Shown in pieces: positions 1-10,071 of a stretch of DNA of 64,000 bases. The notes beneath the pieces were generated by a model. It was not told the DNA's origin. It ran no database searches and worked only from the letters and a program-made list of their open reading frames with translations. The translations under genes were made by a program, and so were the position numbers. This stretch comes from Epiperipatus broadwayi (Eukaryota > Onychophora > Udeonychophora > Euonychophora > Peripatidae): NCBI GenBank assembly GCA_028023455.1, contig JAQFVV010000181.1, positions 1,680,001 to 1,744,000 of the forward strand, written 5' to 3'. The first letter of the stretch is position 1. The number at the start of each line of letters is the position of its first letter.

Positions 1-3000
1 TGCTGTTTTTAGATAAACTTATATAACATTAACTAATTAAACTATTGTCCCTCATTTATTTTAACTGAAATATTTGGAATGACTTTTATTAAATCAAACG
101 AAAATTATTTTACTTTTACATCGCAATATTTGAATCTATTTACTAAACGAATATTTACTAAATGAATTTTATTTTAAATCAAAATATATTACGACGGTAA
201 TATATTTGTAAATAGATTCAAACAAAATAACTTTAACAATTTATAATTTTGATATGTTTTAAAATGCATATCATAGTGTGTGCGCAATTACGACTTATAT
301 AACCTACTTTTTAATAAATCAAAATTATGTGAACATATACATAATCTATAATCTTTTATTTATTTGGGAATGAATTATATATATAATATGAGCATTGTAC
401 TCGTGGTTTAAAAATTAGGCGGATTTTTGGTATATAAGCGCATTGCAGACACTACAATAGATTGGGGTTCAAACTAAGATATGATGGTAGGAAATAGGTG
501 AGAAAAGGTGAAACGAAGATCTGAAAAGCAGACCTTATTGTTTACATTCAACATACACTGTTAGTCTTAAATTAGTTTTGGGATCACAAAAATCCTGATG
601 ATTATGTACAAGAGAAAATACACACATTAAATAATTTCATTCAAATAATTTAAAATAATGATTAGTAAATTTTTTGATCAGAAATAATAAAAAATGAAAA
701 ATCCAATAAATACTCTATATTACAAATAAATCATTCTGATTTTGACTATTTAAAAATATCTAAAAATCTTGCATGCACAATTTATATTGTAGTTCACAAT
801 CACATAAATTGTGATTAGTATTAAATGAATAAAAATCACTATTTGACCAATAAATATTATTCTATTTTAATCAAATATAAATAATTAAATATTAAATGTA
901 TATCCAGTATACACAAATATATATGAGGATTATGATATATTTTAATTAGAGTTGTCACAAACTATATCATATCCATATACTTGACCTCAATCATATATTG
1001 TCTAAAAAAAATGTAAACAAATAAAAAAATAAATAAAGAAACAAAAAGAAAAATTAAAATTTGTAAGTAATACATTTTACTATATGTAAGCAGCCATTTT
1101 CCTGTCACTGAATATTGTACACTACTACATTAAAAAAAAATTGAAACTGTAAACCATACACAAACATATTCATTAGTAAAATTTCTTCAATTCATGTTGA
1201 AAGCAGATATATTTTATTCTCCCTTTATTATCCTTTCTGAATTTGATGTGCAGTATTTTGTATAATAAAATGTTTTCAAAGTGTAATAATTAAAAATTGT
1301 ACAATATTTAAGACATTCATAAAATCAATATGGATTTAAAAACATCGATGCAACTACAGAGGGCATAGTCAAGTAAAAAACTAGGCTGCTATTATGTATT
1401 TAGAAAGTAAAAAACGAATATTGCCCAGAGCGTAGTTCGAGATTAAAATCAATCATTCTGCTAATTCATTCTGTAAAAAATAAAAATGTGATAAAGTAAG
1501 TTTTTTTTTTATTTTTCAATGAATGAATGAATGAATGAGTGAATGAATGAATGAATGAATGAACAAATACAGCAAAATATGCGTAAATATGTCCCCTTAA
1601 TTATTAATAACTTATTATTTTAAAATATTGTTTGTATTATAATTTTAATATATATATATATAAAATTGCATATTACACAAATAAAAAAATGTTATATATA
1701 TAATCTGCATAATGAAAAGTACACTTGTACTTCAATAATCAATAAATATTCTATTCTAATCAAAGTTTATCACCGAAACATGAGTTATATTTGCAATATA
1801 AAATTATGTGCGATGGGCTTGAAACTAAATATGACTCCACTCTTTTAATCAATTTGCATTATTAACAATAAGTCATTTACTCAAAATCTGGAGTTTCATG
1901 TATCATTAAAAAACAATACATTTGGCAGTTCCATTATATTTTTATCTAACTTTAAAAGAAGTCTTTTATGAATGACATAACAAAATTCAAAGAAAATATA
2001 TCTAGAGTTTCTATTTTCTGGAGAATTTAAATTTGTCACTTTTATTTTCTTCCTAAACACATTTCATCTTAGATGAATAAATTATTCAGTTCATTCAAAA
2101 ATTATTCATTTCTACATTACAGAATAATTAACTTTTTTTTTCTTTTAAGTGATAAACAGAAATAATTATATTTAAAACAAATAATTAAATAATATTATTA
2201 ATATATATTTTACTCACTAATTTATTCCAATCTGTGCTTCATACATTTGGGGAGTATATCTCATACATGGACAGTATATAAATATACAATTAACAAATTT
2301 ATTTTGGCTATACTTCTATGCAAATATAAAACAGCATAAGAATAAAACAGCACTGGAGTCCCAAGTTTACATAGATTTACAATGTGGCATGTTCTGTATC
2401 ACAAATAAATAAGATAAACACATTGGCAGTTCTCATCTTCGTTCAGCTTCTATAATTTCTCAACTTACCAGAGACAAGTGGGGTCTAACACATACACATA
2501 GGGATTTTGAAGCTTCACATAGAAGCCACCCCATTACTTCTTTGAAAATTCAAACTTGATCAATGTGAAAACTAACAGTAATTATCTTTTAAAATGATTT
2601 TCTACACACTATATTCCTTCTAATACCTATCAGTTTTTTTAATCTAATCCCACTATTTAAAGAGATACAAAAAAATTTAAAGACAAAAACGTTAACAGTC
2701 TTTTCCCTTTTGATTAATAAAAACAAAAGAAATAAACTACCATTGTTCTGTTTTTTTAATTTACATTAATCAAAACTAAAATAAATTTTATTTAAATAAT
2801 TCTTAATCTTCTAAGTAAAACCAGATTATAGAATTAACTCTTTAATTAGTGTATATTATAAAAACACATTTTACTTTTAGACAAAATTATTTTCTTTTGT
2901 TACATTAAGAATTTACATTTCTGTCAAAATCAGAACTAATTCAAGTAAAAATATTTGAAACAAATGGAGATCTTTTTTATATTTGATTTTAAAATTTATA

Positions 3001-3921
3001 GAATTTTAAAAATACCAAGAAATATTATTATTTAATCAATATTTAAATTATTCCAAACTTTATTTTAAATAATTATATATGTACATCTTCACAGTGCTCA
3101 TTTCTACATTTCCTTTTAAGTTTCAAATATATATGCACATATATACTATGTTTTGCATCATGAGACCAATCTTTCTCAATATACTGACAGTCAGATTTGA
3201 TATAAAGTGGACTGCAGTCTTACAAAGTATATTTTTAAAACCACTAATGGTGATAATGAGAATTGTAGTTTTATTCAAAGAACAGCAAAGCAAATCAAGT
3301 GTAAATAAAATAAGCAGAGAAGCATAACAAAATATTTAGCAAGTTTAAAATGGTTTTTATTAATTTATAATTATTTTTTGGCATAAGATTTATTAATTTG
3401 GTTAAATAAAATGGGTTATTTCATAATTTATAAAATAATAGTTTTATTTAATTATAATAAAAAATATTATTTATGTAATAACCATTCTAAGGATATAAGT
3501 TAATTAATTTTGTATTAGTTACAACAACCATATATATGATTGAGATCTATGCATGCCTGAATTTTGCCATACAATTAGGAGACAATTCCAGAATAATTTA
3601 TTTTGTCTAATTAAACTTTTCTATTTTAATTGAAGATTAGAAAGCAGTACTTTTAGGCAAGAATAATAAACTGTGGAAACTACTACATTTAGCAGATGTG
3701 AGATTCTCATCAAAGTCTTCACTTTAATCAATTAACCAACTGTTATAAAAAAAAAAATTATGCATGAAAAGCTCAAGGTTCCAGTTTTTGTTTGTCCAAG
3801 TCAACTTCATTCCTTGCATCAATTTTATAAACTCAGATTTAAATCAAAATGTATTCCTTTCAATATAAAAAAGTTAAAGTTAACTTTAAAATAAGCTTGC
3901 TCAAATAATAGAGAAAGAAAC
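1..3921. other. AT-rich DNA without a recognisable gene
   Basis: No frame reads as a conserved protein; the frames present are short and dominated by Ile, Tyr, Phe, Asn and Lys, as expected from AT-rich DNA. A small inverted repeat (129-143 against 208-222, 15 bp, perfect) lies near the left edge. A GAAT microsatellite lies at 1519-1563 and a TA run near 1649-1662. The stretch 2330-2560 is less AT-rich than its surroundings but shows no coding frame or repeat structure that I can name. Confidence 0.6.
1519..1563. repeat. GAAT microsatellite
   Basis: About eleven tandem GAAT units with a single variant unit (GAGT), preceded by a poly-T run. Confidence 0.95.
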
Positions 3922-4625
3922 GTAACTTCCCGATTAAGCAAGTAATATGTCTAAATGTTCTGGAACACAGTTAATAGTGAAGCTAAGGTATGACTTGTAG
4001 TATTAAGTGGTTGAGCGCTTTCTCATTCATTTAAATTTTAATATCCCCCCTGTCATCCAATAATTAATTAGTAATTCAAAAGATCGCCTACCCACTGATC
4101 AAAATCCTCACACAGTGTACAAGATCCCATGCCATCAAACAGGTTGCAGTGCCCTATACTATGGTGAATCCCACACATCTCTATCCATATGCTATTACTT
4201 TTACAAAAGTTGTTAATAAACCTAAATATAATTGTATCTTTTTAGAACACAAAAGATCTGCCTGCCATGGGTTTGAACATGCCTCTGATTCTATTGCATA
4301 TATATATATATATATATATAGTATGACGACTCCAAACTTAAAATCAAAGAAGCATGGCATATAACTAATAACATCCATGCTATAAACCAAAAGGGATCAT
4401 GCTTTCCACTCTCCAAAAAATGGACTTTCTAATCCGCTATTTGTATATATTTAAATATTCATCCTCTATTTATTACATCTTTATCAGATGATCTTTTCGT
4501 TATGATTATAAGAAGATAAAACTTTTCAAAAGCGTTCAGCCACTTAATACTACAAGTCATATCTTAGCGTCAACATTAACTATGTTCCAGCACACTTAGA
4601 CATATTACTTGCTAAAATAAGTAAC
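3922..4625. mobile_element. foldback DNA element (MITE-like) with ~100-bp inverted repeats
   Basis: The left arm (3922-4023) and the reverse complement of the right arm (4529-4625) match closely over about 95 bp. Both contain GCAAGTAATATGTCTAA, then a GGAACA block, then TATGACTTGTAGTATTAAGT. The outermost bases read GTAACTT and AAGTAAC. No transposase frame lies between the arms; the interior holds a TA microsatellite at 4298-4320 and otherwise unremarkable sequence. The shape fits a non-autonomous DNA transposon. I could not define a target-site duplication with confidence, so the superfamily is open. Confidence 0.8.
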
Positions 4626-5215
4626 TTTAGCAAAACAATAACCATGTGCAGCAGAATTAATAAAGTTTTCTTCCTTTCTTGATTTGAGTAAAATTATTCA
4701 ATATTCCCATAATCAACTATCCCCCAAAAAATACACGTAAAAACTTTAGTTATATTTTAAGTTGTAATGCTTTTATCTTCCACAACTGCATTTTACAGCA
4801 TGGGAATAGTAACATAAATTTAAAGAACTTTCACAAATGTCTTTCAAAATTTATAAACTGTCTTTTAACATTTTAATCATTGAAATATGTAAAACAATAA
4901 TAAAAGAGTTACACTTAACAGAAAGCAATTATTTATTAAAATATCTAAACCTATTGAAATGTATTTTATTTTCTTCACTATGTAAAGGACAAAATTTTAT
5001 AGAAATAAGAAGATGCATTTTAAAATGCCATTACTCTTTTACACTAAATCTTCATTATTGTTTGTATGCAGATACATTGCATGAAGTATTTTTTTAAAAA
5101 AAAAATTTCTAATACTTGCATTTTCTACAGCAAAATCAAATTGTAAAAGTTTTGTTTTAAGATGCATTTTATTTTAAAATATATAGCAAACTAATTATAA
5201 TATATATATATATAT
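4626..5215. other. AT-rich spacer
   Basis: No gene or element is recognised. The stretch ends in a TA run (about 5193-5214) directly before the possible LTR start at 5216. A frame at 4837-5097 has low-complexity AT-driven composition and no motif. Confidence 0.5.
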
Positions 5216-6368
5216 TGTAACAGTCAGATTTGTACACTCATGCAACAAAATTCAGAGCCCAAGCAAAATATACCAAAGCTGACCGTAGTGAGGTGGTTGA
5301 GACCTCTAATCCGACCAAACTCCAACTCATCTGCCAGTACTCCAAATTTAACACCTTATGAGTGACATTCCTGGGGCTACACTCAGTTCTCATTTAACCG
5401 CGAGCCGACATAGAACAGGGAGAAACACGAGACTTAAGGTCATTACTAACCTAACTAAATAAGTGATATATATAACACTTAACACTCTATTAATCTTAAC
5501 TACCAGACATACACATATAGCATATAAACTCATTAAGAAATTGGAGTATGAACTGTGACATTTAATAATATACTGTGGATTGGATAAAATACTATGGATT
5601 GGATAAGATACTGTGGTTTGGTTTGATCTAGAGTCTGAGCAAGAAAGATATACAACAGTTTATATTTAAAAGGATTTATTAAAACAATAACAAATGATCT
5701 AACACAAAATATCATAATGGCAGGGATTGTATAATCTTCACAAGGTATTCAACACAGGCAAGCATGTTACAATAGTTGGGACTGTTATCAAGTACATCTG
5801 TTCCCTTTTAAACATATTACAATACATGTGTGTGTGAGTTATAGAGGTCATGCCTAATTATTTAATATGCTCATCTTATGAACTTGACTTGCTTAAGTTA
5901 GAAGTTGATACCTTAGTAGAGATGATGATGAGTACAGCCAGTTTTAAAGGCTGTTATATATACTAATTAAATGAGCAACTAAATAAACTCAGAATCATGC
6001 AGATTCAACCTGATAACCCAGATTCAAACTCCAGTCTAAAGCTGAATGATTAATTAATATGGGAAAAAGAACTGGTTACCATTAGGTCCACATATATGCG
6101 CTATGGCGCTATATAAAATATTAAAGAAATAAACTTGCAGTGCGAGTGTGTGATTCTTCAAGAGTTTCAGCATCAAATGCTCGGTTTGCTCTGAGACCGA
6201 CGGTTTGCTGCTATTGATATATGAACATAAAGTTCAGGAAGTCGGATTGGCTTTAGGAAAAATCTGGGTCCTCACGCCCCCAGTTCTAATGAAGATAGCC
6301 ATAACCCGAACTAAATAAAGGGGCGGTTTGTTACCGTGAACCCTTGTCAGAGGCAGCAAAACGTAACA
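5216..6368 (+). mobile_element. possible solo LTR (hypothesis)
   Basis: The block begins TGTAACAG right after a TA run and ends CGTAACA, so it has the TG...CA ends usual for LTRs. It is distinctly less AT-rich than its flanks. A TATA-like sequence (ATATAAAATA, 6111-6120) lies about 200 bp before an AATAAA signal (6314-6319), which in turn lies about 50 bp before the proposed 3' end, an order typical of LTR promoter and polyadenylation signals. The flanking five bases (TATAT and CATAT) match at four of five positions inside a simple TA context, so the duplication is weak. I see no second copy in the window. It could equally be a fragment of another repeat. Confidence 0.3.
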
Positions 6369-7570
6369 CATATAAGTGTACTATATAAAAACACACCCGC
6401 AATGCACGCAATATATATATATATAAAGCAATAAGTATGCATATAATTAATTGCGCCTAAAACAGATAGCTTTTATCTGTCAAGCTAATTCAAAACAGTT
6501 CTTAAAATTAGCATTATAAGTATGCTAATAAAATGGGCTTAAACTATATAAAAATAATCTAGTTAAGATCCTGAATCTGCATATAAATATTCTTAATGAA
6601 GGAGGGAAAGTATATTCGATGGGACTTAATACAAACATTAGCAAATATACTTTATCATCTCTAGACAATATATATATCCCCTTCCAACTAATAGATATCA
6701 AAGGTTATAATATAAGATCGGTTAAGCAAACCTTGAAAAAATACGATTTTACAAAATATATATAACTATGATAATAACGAGTGGTTAGCGCATTCGTTTA
6801 TTACCCATATTATAATTTCGAAACAATGATTTAATAAAATAAACAATGCTTTTAAAATGTCTAAGTGAAGATCACAATTATCTCCTTTATAAATTACTTA
6901 CTTAGTTTCATTGTTTCGAAATCTGAGCATATTATCACATATTAAACATAACAAAATGCATTTAAACAAAATATTAAAATTACTGAAATTAGGCAAGACC
7001 GTTAGTTTGTAGGAATTGAAGAGAATAAATTTCGGACATTTAATGAGTATAAAAAAAAATATGAAATCTTTTAATTCATAAAAGATTTCAGCAGTTTATA
7101 AAATTAAAGTAAGTGATCATTTTTTCTTTTACATTATATATAAAGTTACACAGATTGATAGTTTCTTTTTAGAAGAGGGTAAAAATTAAAGAGTTTTTAT
7201 AATTTAGATAGAACGTTCTTTTTAAAGTGTTATAAGAATTTATAGATTAAAGTTCATACCGCAGCTTTTTTTAAAATGATTACCATCTCTCTGCCTCCTT
7301 GATTGGACTTGAAGCGTATATCAATGATAGTGGTTGGAATAGGGCGTCTGACAGCATCATAATCTTCAGTGGCCTTTCAGATAGGTTAAATTTCTTCATA
7401 TTCTCCATGCAGGTTGCTGGAAAGTCTATTCAAAGGTATGTTTAGAGGAACTGAGAGCAGCCATCTGGCTCAAGAGCCAGTAAATATATTATTTTACTCG
7501 ATCATTTTGGATTCTGGTCTCCACAATAATTTACAGGAAAAGCAAGCTAAAGAGTAAATTTCAAAAAAAA
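6369..7570. other. mixed-composition stretch, probably old repeat DNA
   Basis: No gene is recognised. A 15-bp perfect inverted repeat (ATTTCGAAACAATGA) lies at about 6816-6830 and 6908-6922. The part from 7260 to 7560 is less AT-rich than its flanks but all frames contain stops. It directly precedes the tandem duplication at 7571. Confidence 0.4.
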
Positions 7571-8065
7571 TCTGCAATATTTATATTCCCTAGATCAAAA
7601 GCCAGCGACTATCTATTTTAAAACACAATTCAAACTTCTTCTAAGTTTTAGCCTTAGGTCTCTTTTGATTCTTATCTTTTTTTTTATCTTGTTGCCCAAA
7701 CTTTTACTGGTTTGATCTGGGAAAAGAAATTCATTACAATCGTAATGAATGAGCTCTAGAACAATGTCAATAACCTAGGGACCATCTGATCCCACCTGCG
7801 AATTATTCTAAATAAAAATCTGCGATATCTATATTCCCTAGATCAAAAGCCAGCGACTATCTATTTTAAAACACAATTCAAACTTCTTCTAAGTTTTACA
7901 GCAGTCTGTCTCTTTTGATTCTAATCTCTCTTTTTTTATCTTGTTGCCAAATTTTTACTGGTTTGATCTGGGAAAAGAAATTCATTACAATCGTAATGAA
8001 TGAGCTCTAAAACAATGTCAATAACCTAGGGACCATCTGATCTCACCTGCGAATTATTCTAAATA
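7571..8065. repeat. 248-bp unit duplicated in tandem
   Basis: Unit 1 (7571-7818) and unit 2 (7819-8065) are nearly identical, differing by scattered substitutions and small indels in T-runs. Each starts TCTGCRATAT and ends GCGAATTATTCTAAATA. Each carries the same perfect hairpin, ATTCATTAC-AATC-GTAATGAAT (7729-7750 and 7980-8001), followed by a SacI-like GAGCTC and CCTAGGGACC. No coding frame runs through it. It may be a recent local duplication inside an older repeat. Confidence 0.93.
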
Positions 8066-8234
8066 GTCTTATTACCAATCTGTGAATTTCGCATGTGATT
8101 TATAATTTACCTAAACCAAACTTGTTAAAGAATATTTAGCCACATTTTCTAAACAAAATAACCCTTATACAATATATTATTTATATAAATGCTGCAATAT
8201 ATCTATACAAAATTTAATATCATTATCATTTACA

Positions 8235-8420
8235 GGTGCTTGTATGTGTGACAATAAACATATAATTGTTTGAATGCATATAAAACTGTGACTATATATA
8301 TATAACTGTATAAATGAATATATCGCTGTGTGGATATATACAACTGTGTAAACATATATATACAGCTGTGTAAAGGCATATAACACTGAGTGGATATACA
8401 TATACATGTGTACTAAAGAG
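8235..8420. repeat. degenerate minisatellite, ~18-24 bp unit
   Basis: About eight imperfect units of the form CATATAACTGTGTRRA with variable TA-rich spacers follow each other. They end just before the less repetitive sequence that leads to the minus-strand SINE. The reverse strand has an open frame here, but its repeating Tyr-Ile peptide follows from the DNA repeat. Confidence 0.75.
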
Positions 8421-8504
8421 TGTTTAAAACTGGCATAGATGTGTCTATGGAGACATAAAGGTGAAACAGATAGAAGGACAGTAATATCTGTTTCAATATA
8501 TATT

Positions 8505-8592
8505 CCATATGTCAAAGCATCGGCCGGGAAATGAATCTGCAACAACTGTCTGCAAGCAGCTGTGCTGACCTCTCGACTACCAATGCTTGACA
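8505..8592 (-). mobile_element. tRNA-Gly-derived SINE, copy 1
   Basis: On the minus strand the copy begins GTCAAGCATTGG and ends GCTTTGACATATGG, the termini shared by all copies of this family here. The internal A box region reads GGTAGTCGAGAGGTC; the B box is worn (GATTCATTTCC). The flanks AATATATATT at 8495-8504 and 8593-8602 form a 10-bp target-site duplication, although in a TA-rich context. There is no long A tail, so this copy looks older than copies 2, 4 and 5. Confidence 0.85.
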
Positions 8593-9451
8593 AATATATA
8601 TTTTAAAACATAATTTGAAAAAAAAAAAAAACATTTCAATGCCACCTAAAAAACCTACATATTTTTTTAAATAATAAAGTTTTACTTCTAATATTTGCTA
8701 ATTTGAAAATAATGCTAAAACTTTAATTATAATAATTTTATGCACAGTGTAATAAATACAATCCACAAAAGTAAACATGACAAAATTAGAAACACTTCAC
8801 CAATACATGGTAACATTTTAAAAGCTGCAGACTACTGATTTAAATACATAAAATTTGAAAAACTAACATCAGTTTATACTTTTAAAAAAATGATATTCAT
8901 GGTTATAATCTTCAAAAACTAAAGTAAGAAATATTTGAGTTTAAGATAATAAAGACTGAATATCTTCAAAGAAAACAATAAGAATGTTTCTTAAATATTA
9001 GAAACAAAATTAAAGACTATTATAATTCTATTGGTATTTTTATTATGTTCAAATATATAACTACACTTATTGTGTTTGTAAATAGGCAAAACATATTCCT
9101 TTCTATTGGAAATAGATTTAATTCTAAAATATATTTTTGAAAATTTATTATTTCTCAATAAAGAATGGTGATCCTGTGATGATAAAGAATAATTGCATAT
9201 TATTACAAGTTTTGTTATTAAAACTCCAGATTGAAAAAAATATTAATGCTAAACTTGAAAATATTGTTTTAAAAACATGGTGTTAAAATATTTCAGAAAG
9301 AAACGTTTTCTGTTGAAGAGATTAAAAAACAACATTGTAAAATATCAAGTAGAAAGAAAAATAGACTGCAATGTACATAGGAACATATTTGTGCTTTGTA
9401 TAGTTCACAAAAAATCATTTCTATAGTAGTCCGTCCCCCCCATCCTCTTAT

Positions 9452-9507
9452 CTTTTTTTTTTTTTTTTGTGGAGTTGGAATGGCCATATTTGTTTACAAG
9501 TGGCTGT
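9452..9507 (-). mobile_element. 3' end of an A-tailed retroposon (copy 1)
   Basis: On the minus strand this reads ACAGCCACTTGTAAAC, then AATATGGCCATTCCAACTCC and AC, followed by a long A run. A plus-strand stretch at 47199-47256 has nearly the same sequence and also ends in an A-rich run. Two copies with the same 3' boundary and tail suggest a retroposon family; the 5' part is missing in both, so the family is unknown. Confidence 0.6.
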
Positions 9508-9564
9508 TTATTATTGTTGTTACTTTTATCAATGTTTTAAAAAATTTTGAAACCAAAACATTTT

Positions 9565-9674
9565 TTTTTCCCCATATGTCATAGCATCGGCCGGGAGGCG
9601 AACCCACAACCGTCTGCAACCAACTACTTGCTTGCAAGAAGGTTGCGATGACCTCTCGGCTAACAACGCTTGAC
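9565..9674 (-). mobile_element. tRNA-Gly-derived SINE, copy 2 (long-insert variant)
   Basis: On the minus strand the copy starts GTCAAGCGTTGTTAGCCGAG and ends CGATGCTATGACATATG plus an A-rich tail. The B box GGGTTCGCCTCCC is well kept. Like copy 5, it has an extra block (GTAGTTGGTTGCAGACGG) between the anticodon arm and the T arm. The 14-bp direct repeats AACCAAAACATTTT at 9551-9564 and 9675-9688 are a perfect target-site duplication, which fixes both element ends. Confidence 0.93.
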
Positions 9675-9960
9675 AACCAAAACATTTTATTGCAAGTTTT
9701 CAAAAGGTTATGAAAAATTTAAAGACTTATGTAAACTAATGGCCAACTCTTATTAAGTATTTATTCCAATAAAATAAATTATATTTAAACTTATTATCTA
9801 CTCTAATTATTATTGAAAAGAGCTGATTTAAGAATCAATCAAAGAATCAAACTAAGAATCAATCCATAATTAACTAAACATTCATAAATACTAATAATAC
9901 ATTTTTTATCTGAGCATAAATGTGTAAAATTCAGTAGTTTTGCATTCAATAAATAGATGA

Positions 9961-10058
9961 AGTCAAGCATTGGTTGCCTTGTGGCTAGCATAGCTGCTTT
10001 ACAAGCAACAGGCCTGGGTTCGCTTCCCGGTTAACGCTTTGGCATATGGAAAAAAATA
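9961..10058 (+). mobile_element. tRNA-Gly-derived SINE, copy 3 (simple cloverleaf variant)
   Basis: The copy reads GTCAAGCATTGG at the start and CTTTGGCATATGG plus an A-rich tail at the end. The B box GGGTTCGCTTCCC is intact. There is no insertion between the anticodon and T arms, so it follows the ordinary tRNA-Gly layout. AATAAATAGATGA (9948-9960) and AATAAACAGATGA (10059-10071) are a 13-bp target-site duplication with one difference. Confidence 0.9.
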
Positions 10059-10071
10059 AATAAACAGATGA

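Noticed and set aside
405-480. tRNA-like segment with a GGGGTTCAAACT B box
   Set aside because: The A box is not convincing, no cloverleaf forms, and no shared SINE termini or target duplication are visible.
6770-6800. A-box-like string ACGAGTGGTTAGCGCATTCG
   Set aside because: No B box follows at tRNA distance.
8177-8593. 138-codon open frame on the minus strand
   Set aside because: It crosses SINE copy 1 and the minisatellite; its repeated Tyr/Ile peptide is dictated by the DNA repeat.
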